From Clostridia bacterium (GTDB lineage Bacteria > Bacillota > Clostridia > Christensenellales > Borkfalkiaceae), in assembly GCA_021205485.1 (NCBI GenBank), contig JAJPXK010000216.1, positions 1 through 23,787 of the forward strand: a DNA stretch of 23,787 nt, in the 5' to 3' direction. This document shows, one piece after another, positions 6,992 to 14,487 of this stretch. The notes beneath the pieces are model-generated. The model did not search any database, was not told the DNA's origin, and worked only from the letters and a program-made list of their open reading frames with translations. The translations under genes and the position numbers were made by a program. How positions within the stretch are numbered: the first letter of the stretch is position 1; every line of letters begins with the position of its first letter.

Positions 6992-7588
6992 TTAATTTAA
7001 TGATACTTGCGGGGCAATTTTCTCAAGCGACAGATAATCTATCGGGCAGTCGGCGAGGGCAAGGCACCGCATCTGCTTAGCCCTTAAAAGAGAACGTTGA
7101 AAGCAAAGTATATCTACAGTTTCCCACAGGAAGACCCACGCCACAATTTCCACCACGTCGCCTATAATCTCCCGTTCGCAGGCGATAAGGGTTATTGCGG
7201 CGGCAAGAGCTATAACGCCGATTACAGCCATTGCTATTGCCAGAATAAGCAGCCGCCTCCGCTCTAAAGAGTTGCTCTTGTACTGTTCGGCGTAGTAGCT
7301 GTGTATGGCCGACGTGTAAACTTTCTGCTCGTCAGCCGTAATTTCGTCGCTGTGAATTTCCAGCCGAACGCGCTCGTCCGCCTTTAAGGGGCGCACGCTC
7401 GTGTCTATAAATTCGGCGACTTCGCTGTTTATCACGCTGTTGGAACTTGAGCTGTAGGGCGACAGAAAGTCGCTGTCGTCGCGTACGCAAAGCTCTACCA
7501 CCGCCCTGCCGTCTTCGTCGCGGCGGAACTCCCTGCCCGCGTTGCGGGCTTCTATATTCTGTTTGATTTCTTTAAATGATTTAAGCAT
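6992..7588 (-). CDS. Uncharacterised two-helix membrane protein
   Basis: The protein has 198 residues. A soluble, charged N-terminal half of about 115 residues precedes two predicted membrane helices. The first is hydrophobic from LLILAIAMAVIGVIAL to TLIA; the second is around IVEIVAWVFLWETVDILCF. The W-F-L-W-E-x-V-D motif in the second helix recalls a family of uncharacterised Firmicutes membrane proteins, from memory only. It sits in the trmD-to-rnhB gene run with gaps of 15 and 10 bases. No function can be assigned. Confidence 0.85.
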   Translation of the reverse strand: MLKSFKEIKQNIEARNAGREFRRDEDGRAVVELCVRDDSDFLSPYSSSSNSVINSEVAEFIDTSVRPLKADERVRLEIHSDEITADEQKVYTSAIHSYYAEQYKSNSLERRRLLILAIAMAVIGVIALAAAITLIACEREIIGDVVEIVAWVFLWETVDILCFQRSLLRAKQMRCLALADCPIDYLSLEKIAPQVSLN

Positions 7589-7603
7589 ATATGCCGTCCA
7601 ATT

Positions 7604-8647
7604 TTAATTTTCAACAGATAAATCCATATGAAAACCTTCGTGCTTGCAGGAAGAAAATTGCAGCTTGCCGTTTTTGTAAAACGCCAGGTCGTCAAGGTAT
7701 TCAAGGGCGTAGTCGTCTTTAAACTGCATAAGCCAGTTTTTTGTAACATCGTTAAGTTTAAAGTAAAACACTTTCGCAAGGCTGCCCGACGTTGTGCAGT
7801 GCCAGGTATAAGTGGCCTCGGTACGGTTTACATAGGGCTTTAACGGCAGATACAAATCATCGTCCAGCAGCGCTAAATCGGGGCGTACGTCTGTACTCGC
7901 TACACGCTTTTCCAAATCCTCTTTCGCGTCATTTAAAAAACCAGCGGCAAAATAGATGTGCCACAATGCGTGAGAACCCTGCCTGTACTTCATCTTATCC
8001 TGCGCGTACATATCGCAGGGGAACAGCGGACGCTTGCTCTTTTTATTGAAAAGAGCGTCCACTTCTGCCTTTATATCGTTAAAGAGCCAATCAAAGTCGG
8101 GCATCGCGGCCTTTTCCTCTTCTGTAAGAAGGTCGTACTGGCTGCGACATGAGTCGTACTGTTCGTCGTACAGCTTTTTGTAGGCGATATCGGCAAGCTC
8201 TTTGTCCAGATGGCTGTTTAAACAAAATCCGCCGTCGTAAAGACCCGTCAGGGAGAACTCGTCGCAGCCGTCGTATTTTTGCAAAAGTTCGGGCATTGAA
8301 ATGTGTTCGAAGTCGGCGGCGAGCTTAAATTCCTCTACCGTGGCGTAGCCGTCTACACTGTTTACCGCAAGCAAACCGTCCCTGATAAAACCGTTCTTCT
8401 GTAAATAATCAACAGCCGTATTGTATTTAAGCTTTATACCGTCCTCGAAATCTTTTACACCGTCGTTTTCATAAAGGCGGTAATCTGCCAGCTTTTCGCC
8501 GATTAAGGCGTTGACTTCGTTTTCAGGGAAGGGGTCCCTTTCAAAATTAAATGCCTTGCCGTCCTTTATAAGCTCAACGGTTTCAGCAGTGTACTTGCCG
8601 CCGTCGAACATAAGAGATCGAAAGGTTTTTATGTCAATATTTATCAT
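7604..8647 (-). CDS. Uncharacterised protein sharing a domain with the TrmD extension
   Basis: Soluble, acidic protein of 347 residues with no motif I recognise. Its last 82 residues align by eye with the end of the fused TrmD protein encoded 0.5 kb upstream. Both contain P.K.Y..R, then WH.T..G..AK.FYF.L (281-298 here), LM, LA.Y..G.L. A second likely match is CD.FSL...Y.G (128-139 here; CDGFSLGCPYKG in TrmD). The start is uncertain. The ATG at 8647 follows the flavin reductase stop by one base (TGAAATG). An in-frame ATG at 8668 would overlap that gene by 20 bases. Neither has a strong Shine-Dalgarno, so coupling is likely. Confidence 0.8.
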   Translation of the reverse strand: MINIDIKTFRSLMFDGGKYTAETVELIKDGKAFNFERDPFPENEVNALIGEKLADYRLYENDGVKDFEDGIKLKYNTAVDYLQKNGFIRDGLLAVNSVDGYATVEEFKLAADFEHISMPELLQKYDGCDEFSLTGLYDGGFCLNSHLDKELADIAYKKLYDEQYDSCRSQYDLLTEEEKAAMPDFDWLFNDIKAEVDALFNKKSKRPLFPCDMYAQDKMKYRQGSHALWHIYFAAGFLNDAKEDLEKRVASTDVRPDLALLDDDLYLPLKPYVNRTEATYTWHCTTSGSLAKVFYFKLNDVTKNWLMQFKDDYALEYLDDLAFYKNGKLQFSSCKHEGFHMDLSVEN

Positions 8648-8648
8648 T

Positions 8649-9164
8649 TCAATCGAGTATATAAGCATTTACAATCTCGCCGACGTAGGCGGTATGGATA
8701 TCGCGGCTTCCGTTATCTATAGGGTAGCACTTATCCAATACTTCGGCTGGCATCGCCTTTTCGTCCTGTTTTTGAACGTAGATAAGTTTACATTCAAGCG
8801 TTAAGGGCAGTTGCTTTATCGCGGGGGAGCTTACGCTTACGCCCTTTACAAGCTGCAGGCCGTACTCCTTAGCCTTGTCTGTATCCCTGCCCGATTTTAC
8901 GCCGCAGCCCTTTAAAATTTCCAGTGGTTCGCCGTTGTAGGGAATACATACAGTAAATTCGCCGTTTTTGTCTAAAAATTCTTTGCTGTAACGGCTTTGA
9001 CGCACAAATGTGGTAAAGATAGGTTTGTTCCACTCAATGCCTAACGTACCCCAGGAAATCGTCATGCAATTAAACTTGCCCTCAGCCGATACCGAAAGAA
9101 GGGCTCCGCCCTTGACTCCCCTTAAAATCTCGTTCGCGTAGTCAAATACTTCAATTTTGGTCAT
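8649..9164 (-). CDS. Flavin reductase (FMN-binding split-barrel) family protein
   Basis: The protein has 171 residues of the flavin reductase/flavoredoxin type, expected to bind FMN. Family features are MTISWGTLGIEWNKPIF at about 34-50 (flavin-contacting segment), RQSRYSKEFLDKNGEFTV and CGVKSGRDTDKAKEYGL. The ATG at 9164 is backed by a perfect GAGGAGG. It is inserted between trmD and rbgA together with the uncharacterised gene it overlaps or abuts; no electron donor or partner is evident. Confidence 0.9.
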   Translation of the reverse strand: MTKIEVFDYANEILRGVKGGALLSVSAEGKFNCMTISWGTLGIEWNKPIFTTFVRQSRYSKEFLDKNGEFTVCIPYNGEPLEILKGCGVKSGRDTDKAKEYGLQLVKGVSVSSPAIKQLPLTLECKLIYVQKQDEKAMPAEVLDKCYPIDNGSRDIHTAYVGEIVNAYILD

Positions 9165-9187
9165 AATTAAAGCCTCCTCTATGTAAG

Positions 9188-10585
9188 TTAATTTAATTTT
9201 ATCGTAACGTATCTGTTTTCGCCTGCGATTTCGTAATAACGCAAAACGCCGCTTTGATAAAGCGCCAGGCCCTTTAATCCGAGCTTGCCGTTGTACAGAT
9301 TTTCATTTTCCATAAGCTTAGCTTTAAGGTATGGCGTAAGCCTGAAATAGAACGTCTTAGCCATGGCCCCGCCGCCCGTGCCGTGCCAGCCTTCGTCTAC
9401 CGTAACACGCTGCAGATAACGTTTAAACGGGGCATATTCGGGGGTGTTCAGCTCCTCTGAAGGGGCATGTACAACGCCGTCGTCGTCAATGCGGTTTATC
9501 ATCATCTCGGTAAGTTTATCCCGTTTGTACGTACCGTACCTCTCCATGCAGAGGTCGTAATACTCCTGCCACTTTACGCCCTTATAGGGGCAGCCGAGCG
9601 AAAAGCCGTCGCATTCGGGGAATGCGTCAAACAGCTCTTTCAGGTCGTCATACTCGTACTCGTAACTCTCTTTTTTGCAACCCGCGGCAATGCCTAAAAA
9701 GGCGTAAAGCTGCGACTGTGTTTCAAATCTGCCGCTTAAACCGCTTAAACTGTACGCGGTGTAGCCGTTTTTATAGATTACGGGGCGGGGCTGCCTCTTT
9801 TTGTAACCGTAGCTGTAGCCGGCGAAAAATTGCTGGCCGCAAAAGACAAACTGAGCCAGCTCGCCGCTTGTGTGAGTTTTATTTAAAACAGCCGTTAAAT
9901 CGGCCATAGTACGCACCTGATTAGGCAAAAGGTCGGGGCGGACTTTTTCGGTAATTTTACGGCTCTGCCATTTTCGCCATTCGTCCACCTTGCCATGGTC
10001 GCCCGATAACAGCACGTCGGGAACTTTAACGCCCCTGTATTCCGCGGGGCGGGTATACTGCGGGTACTCCAAAAGGCCGTCCGAAAAGCTTTCGTCGGTT
10101 AAAGAATCTTTGGATATTACGCCGTCCACAAGGCGGGATATACAGTCGCAAACCGCCATAGCGGGTATTTCGCCGCCAGTCAAAACGTAGTCGCCTATGG
10201 ATATTTCCTCGTCGATAAAAAGGTCTATAGCCCTCTGGTCTACGCCCTCGTAGTGGCCGCATAAAAGCAGAATTTCGCTGTTTAAAGAGAGCTCTTCGGC
10301 CTTTTTCTGAGTAAACGTCTTACCCCTCGGCGACATATAAATCCTGCGGGCGGTATGTCCGGGGTCTGCGGCCTCTATCGCCGAGCCTATCGGCTGAGGC
10401 ATCATAACCATTCCCGCGCCGCCGCCAAAGGGATAATCGTCGCACTTTAGGTGCTTATTTTCGGCATAGTCCCGTATGTTTACTATATTTATTTGTAATT
10501 TTCCGCTCTCCTCCGCCCTGCCTATTATGCTCTCTTTAAGGGCCGCAAACATTTCGGGGAAAAGGGTTAAAATTGTTATTTTCAT
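9188..10585 (-). CDS. trmD: tRNA (guanine-37-N1) methyltransferase TrmD with an extra C-terminal domain
   Basis: TrmD uses S-adenosylmethionine to methylate G37 of tRNAs, which prevents +1 frameshifting. Residues 1-222 are a complete TrmD: MKITILTLFPEMF start, YPFGGGAGMVM at 51-61, LLCGHYEGVDQR at 107-118, the knotted SIGDYVLTGGE at 129-139 and a normal end near RPDLL. The frame then continues for about 240 residues (total 465; the family is usually 230-250). The extension has no recognised domain; its C-terminal part resembles the end of the gene at 7604-8647. The ATG at 10585 gives the canonical N-terminus. An internal ATG at 9907 (residue 227) has AGGTG upstream and could start the extension separately. 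Confidence 0.93.
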   Translation of the reverse strand: MKITILTLFPEMFAALKESIIGRAEESGKLQINIVNIRDYAENKHLKCDDYPFGGGAGMVMMPQPIGSAIEAADPGHTARRIYMSPRGKTFTQKKAEELSLNSEILLLCGHYEGVDQRAIDLFIDEEISIGDYVLTGGEIPAMAVCDCISRLVDGVISKDSLTDESFSDGLLEYPQYTRPAEYRGVKVPDVLLSGDHGKVDEWRKWQSRKITEKVRPDLLPNQVRTMADLTAVLNKTHTSGELAQFVFCGQQFFAGYSYGYKKRQPRPVIYKNGYTAYSLSGLSGRFETQSQLYAFLGIAAGCKKESYEYEYDDLKELFDAFPECDGFSLGCPYKGVKWQEYYDLCMERYGTYKRDKLTEMMINRIDDDGVVHAPSEELNTPEYAPFKRYLQRVTVDEGWHGTGGGAMAKTFYFRLTPYLKAKLMENENLYNGKLGLKGLALYQSGVLRYYEIAGENRYVTIKLN

Positions 10586-10634
10586 AAAAAGTCCACTCGC
10601 GAAAATCTTTTTGGCTTGCTGTCCAATAAGCAAA

Positions 10635-11135
10635 TTACAGCGTGGCGACCTGTTTAAAACGTTCTTCGTTTACCGTTACAACGCCCTGTTCTACGTTTAT
10701 GTCGCAAATTACGCCTTCGGCGGCGGCGAACAACACCTCTTTGCCGCCTATCATAACGGTGTAAACGTCGGTGCGGGCGGGGGTAACGTCTATCACCTCG
10801 CCTAAAAGCTTTCCGCCCTCGGTTACAAGCTTACACCCTATAATATCCGCGATATAATACCGCCCTTCGGGCAGTTCGGGGGCGTCAAGGCGGTCTACCG
10901 TGACCTCCTGCCCGCGTAAAAGCTCGGCGGCGTTTCTGTCGGCTATGCCCCTTAAGGCGAGGTAGCAAAACCCGCCTGCCGCCCTGCACGAAAGCACTTT
11001 GTACTTTGTTTCGCCTATATATACGTAGGAAAAAGCCTTTAAATCTTCCTCGGTGTCGGTAAGGGGATTCACCTTGATTTCTCCCCTTATGCCCTGCGGT
11101 TTTAAAACGGTCGCAACCGTAAGACGGTCAGTCAT
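10635..11135 (-). CDS. rimM: Ribosome maturation factor RimM
   Basis: Binds S19 and helps mature the 30S head. The protein has 166 residues from the ATG at 11135, which has GAGAGGA upstream; the frame extends to 11168 without better support. The N-terminal RimM domain has VATVLKPQGIRGEIKV at about 7-22. The C-terminal PRC-barrel domain has YYIADIIGCKLV and a final VEQGVVTVNEERF. It lies 49 bases before trmD, the usual partner, and just after a terminator-like hairpin that separates it from khpA. Confidence 0.95.
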   Translation of the reverse strand: MTDRLTVATVLKPQGIRGEIKVNPLTDTEEDLKAFSYVYIGETKYKVLSCRAAGGFCYLALRGIADRNAAELLRGQEVTVDRLDAPELPEGRYYIADIIGCKLVTEGGKLLGEVIDVTPARTDVYTVMIGGKEVLFAAAEGVICDINVEQGVVTVNEERFKQVATL

Positions 11136-11166
11136 TTCATTCCTCTCAAAATTTAATAAGGTTAGC

Positions 11167-11204
11167 AAAAAAGCCGCGCTGCAAGTTTCGCACGGCTTTT
11201 TGTC
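11167..11204 (-). terminator. Terminator-like hairpin between khpA and rimM
   Basis: Minus strand AAAAAGCCGTGC and GCGCGGCTTTTTT pair over 12 positions (one G-U) around a 10-base loop, directly after khpA. The A/T flanks make it work in either direction. It would reduce read-through from rpsP-khpA into rimM-trmD. Confidence 0.8.
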
Positions 11205-11213
11205 AAGGCAAAA

Positions 11214-11453
11214 TTATTCGTCTTTGCCCTTGATTTCTACTACATATTTTTTGCTGCCTTCGGGTGTGGCAGCCTTGACAAGCGTGCGCAGAGCCTTGGC
11301 TATTTTACCCTGTTTGCCGATAACCTTGCCCATATCGGAATCTTCAAGGCGAACGGTAATTTCTATGCAGTTTTCCTTTTCTTCTTCCGTATATTCTATG
11401 GCTTCCTTATTCTCGGCAAATTGCTCGACAACATATTTAACAAGTTCTAACAT
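11214..11453 (-). CDS. khpA: KH domain RNA-binding protein KhpA (YlqC)
   Basis: Small RNA-binding protein that in Gram-positive bacteria pairs with KhpB. The protein has 79 residues, consistent with the family. A single KH domain contains MGKVIGKQGKIAKALRTLV at about 41-59, with the GKQG (GxxG) loop. The ribosome binding site AAGGAG lies 8 bases before the ATG. It is 27 bases after rpsP, the usual order. Confidence 0.94.
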   Translation of the reverse strand: MLELVKYVVEQFAENKEAIEYTEEEKENCIEITVRLEDSDMGKVIGKQGKIAKALRTLVKAATPEGSKKYVVEIKGKDE

Positions 11454-11480
11454 AATCGAAACTCCTTAAAAGGCGGAAAA

Positions 11481-11777
11481 TTATTCCTTCTTCTTTTTAT
11501 CGTTGGTCTTAGGCGCCGAAAGTTTATCGCTCTTTTCTATAACGCCCGCGGTTACAAGGTAGCTTTTTACCGTTTCGGTAGGCTGTACGCCCTTAGAAAG
11601 CCAGTCTTTAGCTTTGTCGGCATCGATAACTATTTCTGCAGGGGTCTTGAGAGGGTCAACATAACCGATTTTGTCGATATATTCTCCCGAACGCGCCTTT
11701 CTGCTGTCTACAACTACAATGCGGTAGAAGGGTGATTTTTTATCGCCCATTCTGGTAAGTCTCATTTTTACTGCCAT
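11481..11777 (-). CDS. rpsP: 30S ribosomal protein S16
   Basis: Small-subunit assembly protein of 98 residues. It begins MAVKMRLTRMGDKKSPFYRI and contains VDSRKARSGEYIDKIGYVDP, both diagnostic of S16, and ends in a lysine-rich tail. AAAGGAG is placed 7 bases before the ATG. The upstream region to 12112 is non-coding; I see no convincing promoter hexamers, only an AT-rich stretch with a 12-base palindrome AATAACGTTATT at 11855-11866. Confidence 0.97.
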   Translation of the reverse strand: MAVKMRLTRMGDKKSPFYRIVVVDSRKARSGEYIDKIGYVDPLKTPAEIVIDADKAKDWLSKGVQPTETVKSYLVTAGVIEKSDKLSAPKTNDKKKKE

Positions 11778-11949
11778 TTTTTTAACTCCTTTAAAAAATG
11801 TATATATAAATTTTATTCTTTGTATTAATCGTAATGAGGTAAAAATTATTCAAAAATAACGTTATTATTTTTAAACAACTTGTGTGGCGTTCTTGCTTGG
11901 ATATCCGCGAGCCGCAGCTCGATGCTGCTATCTGCGCCTTATTATAGTA

Positions 11950-12072
11950 AACCCTTCAGTCTGCTACGCAGCCAGCTCCCCTAATAGGGGCGCCTCAAAT
12001 GCGGTGCACTGAGTGTCGCTACGCTCGCGCGCGAAGATCTTTCGACTTCACTACGTTTCGCTCAAGATGACG
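11950..12072. repeat. Interspersed repeats between ffh and rpsP
   Basis: The 335-base gap has no gene. At 11950-11999 lies a reverse copy of the AGGGGAGCTGGC / TGAGGGGTT family, recognisable as AACCCTTCAGTCTGCTACGC and AGCTCCCCTAATAGGGG. At 12036-12072 lies a copy of the GATCCTTCGACTT...CTCAGGATGACA family. Both contain inverted repeats. Confidence 0.7.
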
Positions 12073-12112
12073 TGCTTGGTTGTCCGTTTACAATAAGGTA
12101 TATCGCTTTTTA

Positions 12113-13423
12113 TCAGAACGGTAATTTACGTTTTCCGTTTTTAAGCTGCTTCATAAGCGTTTTTACCTGGTCAAACTGCTTTAAAAGCTGGTTAATCTCC
12201 TGCACGGTGGTGCCCGAGCCCGCGGCGATGCGGCGTTTTCTTGAAGCGTTTATTATGACGGGGTCTTCCCGCTCTTTCATCGTCATAGAAAGTATTATAG
12301 CCTTGGTGCGTTCCATCTTCTTTTCGTCGATGTCGTCGGGGTTTACCTTTCCGCTCATGCCGGGAACCATAGCCATAACCGACTGCATGCCGCCCATCTT
12401 TTTCATACTCTCAAACTGGTCAAGATAATCATTTAAAGTGAAGGAATTATCCCTCATCTTCTGCTGCATCTTTTTGGCGTCTTCTTCGGTAACGGCCTGC
12501 TGAGCCTTTTCTATCAAGGTTAAAACGTCGCCCATGCCGAGTATCCTCGACGCCATTCTGTCGGGATAGAAGGGCTCTAAGTCCGAAAGTTTTTCGCCCG
12601 TGCCGATAAACTTTATAGGCTTGCCCGTAACCGCCTTTATAGAAAGGCAGGCGCCGCCCCTTGTATCGCCGTCCAATTTGGTGAGGATTATGCCGGTAAT
12701 TTCAAGCCGTTCGTTAAAGGTCTTGGCTACGTTTACGGCAACCTGGCCCATCATAGAATCCACTGTAAGCAAAATTTCTGATACTTTCACCGCGGCGCAG
12801 ATATCTTCAAGCTCTTTCATCAAAGGCTCGTCAATTTCCAGCCTGCCCGCGGTATCTATTATAACGGTGTCGTAACCCTGAGATATGGCGTATTTAACGG
12901 CCTCCTGCGCGGTTTTGACGGGCGACTGCGTACCCTTTTCAAATACCTCCGCCCCCGCGTTTCTGCCTACCACTTTAAGCTGGTTAATAGCGGCGGGGCG
13001 GTAGATGTCGCAGGCGACTAAAAGAGGCTTTTTGCCGTTCTTTTTAAGGTGTACGGCAAGCTTTCCGCAAAGGGTGGTCTTGCCAGCGCCCTGAAGGCCG
13101 CACATCATAATAACCGTAGGGGGCTTAGGAGCGACAATGAGCTTTGAATTGGTACTGCCCATTAAAGCTATAAGCTCTTCGTTTACTATCTTTATAACCT
13201 GCTGCGCGGGGTTGAGGCTCTTTAAAATTTCCTGCCCGACGGCTTTTTCCGAAACGTCGGCGCAGAATTTTTTCGCAACCTGAATGTTTACGTCGGCCTC
13301 CAATAAGGCTACGCGGACTTCGCGCATGGCCGACTTTATCTCAAGATCGGTCAATCTCCCCCTTTTGGTAAGTTTAGAAAATATATGGTTTAATCTTTCT
13401 GATAAAGATGAAAATGCTGCCAA
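12113..13423 (-). CDS. ffh: Signal recognition particle protein Ffh
   Basis: GTPase of the signal recognition particle; it binds 4.5S/6S RNA and targets membrane and secreted proteins. The protein has 436 residues. An N-terminal helical bundle precedes the G domain with GLQGAGKTT at 109-117, DTAGR at 190-194, TKLDGDTRGG at 248-257 and GTGEKLSDLEPF. A methionine-rich M domain ends with QLLKQFDQVKTLMKQL. The start chosen is TTG at 13423, which gives the family N-terminus (AAFSSLSERL) and has GGGAG eight bases upstream. The longer frame to TTG 13456 has no ribosome binding site. It follows ylxM. Confidence 0.96.
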   Translation of the reverse strand: MAAFSSLSERLNHIFSKLTKRGRLTDLEIKSAMREVRVALLEADVNIQVAKKFCADVSEKAVGQEILKSLNPAQQVIKIVNEELIALMGSTNSKLIVAPKPPTVIMMCGLQGAGKTTLCGKLAVHLKKNGKKPLLVACDIYRPAAINQLKVVGRNAGAEVFEKGTQSPVKTAQEAVKYAISQGYDTVIIDTAGRLEIDEPLMKELEDICAAVKVSEILLTVDSMMGQVAVNVAKTFNERLEITGIILTKLDGDTRGGACLSIKAVTGKPIKFIGTGEKLSDLEPFYPDRMASRILGMGDVLTLIEKAQQAVTEEDAKKMQQKMRDNSFTLNDYLDQFESMKKMGGMQSVMAMVPGMSGKVNPDDIDEKKMERTKAIILSMTMKEREDPVIINASRKRRIAAGSGTTVQEINQLLKQFDQVKTLMKQLKNGKRKLPF

Positions 13424-13461
13424 GTTAAAATCTCCCGCATGCGGCGACCGCCGCAATTAAT

Positions 13462-13851
13462 TTACGTACCGCTCTTATCAAGAGCCTGTGTCGCTTCCCC
13501 TTCGTAATCTCTGTTTAATATGGAGGTAAGTTCTTCCTGCCCTTCTTTTAAATCGGGGTGTTCGGCAAAAAACCGTTCGCTCCACCTGTTTATATCCGTA
13601 AGTAAAAAGGATTGCTCAAGGCATATTTGCGTAATAGTTTTTTCAAAGCCGAGTTTATCTTCGTAGGCCTGCAACTGTTTTTTACAGCCCGCGAGGCAGT
13701 CCGACACGGCTTGCCTCGATATTCCCTTCTGCTCGGCGATTTCCGATACCGTAAGGTCAAGGTTGAAATATAAATCGGTGATTTCCCGCTGCGTAGACGT
13801 CAACAGGTTCCTGTACCAGTCCCACAGCCGCATAAAACGCATATTATCCAT
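13462..13851 (-). CDS. ylxM: YlxM/p13-like DNA-binding protein
   Basis: Helix-turn-helix protein thought to affect signal recognition particle function; it commonly precedes ffh. The protein has 129 residues. An N-terminal sigma-factor-like helix-turn-helix is evident in LTSTQREITDLYFNLDLTVS and EIAEQKGISRQAVSDCL at about 17-53, followed by a helical tail. No clear Shine-Dalgarno precedes the ATG at 13851. In-frame ATGs at 13842 and 13833 are alternatives. ftsY, often next to it, is not present here. Confidence 0.9.
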   Translation of the reverse strand: MDNMRFMRLWDWYRNLLTSTQREITDLYFNLDLTVSEIAEQKGISRQAVSDCLAGCKKQLQAYEDKLGFEKTITQICLEQSFLLTDINRWSERFFAEHPDLKEGQEELTSILNRDYEGEATQALDKSGT

Positions 13852-13882
13852 AGTTTATGTCAAGCAAATTTACTTTACAAGC

Positions 13883-13912
13883 ATATTAACATTTTTAAAG
13901 CCGCAATGTCAA
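13883..13912 (-). promoter_or_regulatory. Promoter of ylxM-ffh
   Basis: Minus strand TTGACA (13907-13912), then TTAATA at 17 bases or TAATAT at 18 bases. The -35 region lies in a 14-base word (ATGTCAAGCRAATT on the plus strand, 13906-13919). A near-identical second copy at 13857-13870 sits at the start of ylxM. Confidence 0.6.
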
Positions 13913-14041
13913 GCGAATTAACTTGACAAATTAAAATTTTATTAAATTCCTCAATAATAAAATAAAAAATTTGTTAAATTTGTTCACAGCAATTTATATT
14001 TTAACAAAGTTTAGCGGGCGGCAAATTAGCCCGACAAAAAA

Positions 14042-14070
14042 TTGACTAAAAAAATTCAGGGTGTTAAAAT
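14042..14070 (+). promoter_or_regulatory. Promoter of the 79-residue gene
   Basis: TTGACT (14042-14047), a 17-base spacer and TAAAAT (14065-14070), 54 bases before the ATG. It diverges from the ylxM promoter. The rest of 13913-14041 is AT-rich and shows no gene. Confidence 0.75.
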
Positions 14071-14124
14071 GTTATCGTTCCGTTTTTAAAGTGTCGGAAA
14101 TAAAAGAATATAGGGCAGTGAATT

Positions 14125-14364
14125 ATGTACAAAGTGATTAACGGGGTCGCCTACGATACGGCAGACTCCACTGTTGACAAAAAATTCACCTACGGCGCGC
14201 CCGGCGATCCCTGCGGCTATGAAGAGACTTTATATATTACGAGAGACGGGCACTATTTTGTTTACACATTCGGCGGTAAACAATCTAAGTACGCAAGGGA
14301 AGATATACATCCGATAGAGCGCGAGGAAGTAAAGCATTGGATACTCTCCCGCGGAATAAATTAA
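14125..14364 (+). CDS. Small uncharacterised protein
   Basis: The protein has 79 residues, no signal peptide and no membrane helix. MYKVINGVAYDT at the start, EETLYITRDGHYFVYTFGG (34-52) and S.YA....I.P near the end resemble, from memory, short uncharacterised Firmicutes proteins, often of mobile elements. They start K.I.G..Y.T..A and contain EETLY...G.YF....GG..S.YA. It has its own good promoter, an AGGG ribosome binding site and an immediate terminator, so it is a single-gene unit on the strand opposite to its surroundings. Confidence 0.75.
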   Translation: MYKVINGVAYDTADSTVDKKFTYGAPGDPCGYEETLYITRDGHYFVYTFGGKQSKYAREDIHPIEREEVKHWILSRGIN

Positions 14365-14391
14365 TAGTTTTTTGTCAAAAGCCTTGCGGTG

Positions 14392-14428
14392 AACCCTTCA
14401 GCGGTCGCTGCGGGGTTTTATATTTTTT
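14392..14428 (+). terminator. Terminator of the 79-residue gene
   Basis: AACCC/GGGTT and CAGCG/CGCTG stems are followed by TTTTATATTTTTTAT. The sequence also resembles one end of the interspersed AACCCTTCAG... repeat family. Confidence 0.75.
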
Positions 14429-14487
14429 ATCGCATTTTTTATTAGCGGGAGCCGGCGGCGTCAGTTGACTAATGAGGTGTTATCGCT

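Noticed and set aside
8648..8668. Alternative start of the uncharacterised gene at ATG 8668.
   Set aside because: Would overlap the flavin reductase by 20 bases; the ATG one base after that gene's stop looks more natural. Not fully excluded.
10586..10633. Longer TrmD start at TTG 10633.
   Set aside because: It would add 16 residues before the canonical MKITILTLFPEMF; no ribosome binding site.
13424..13456. Longer Ffh start at TTG 13456.
   Set aside because: No ribosome binding site; TTG 13423 has GGGAG and gives the normal Ffh N-terminus.
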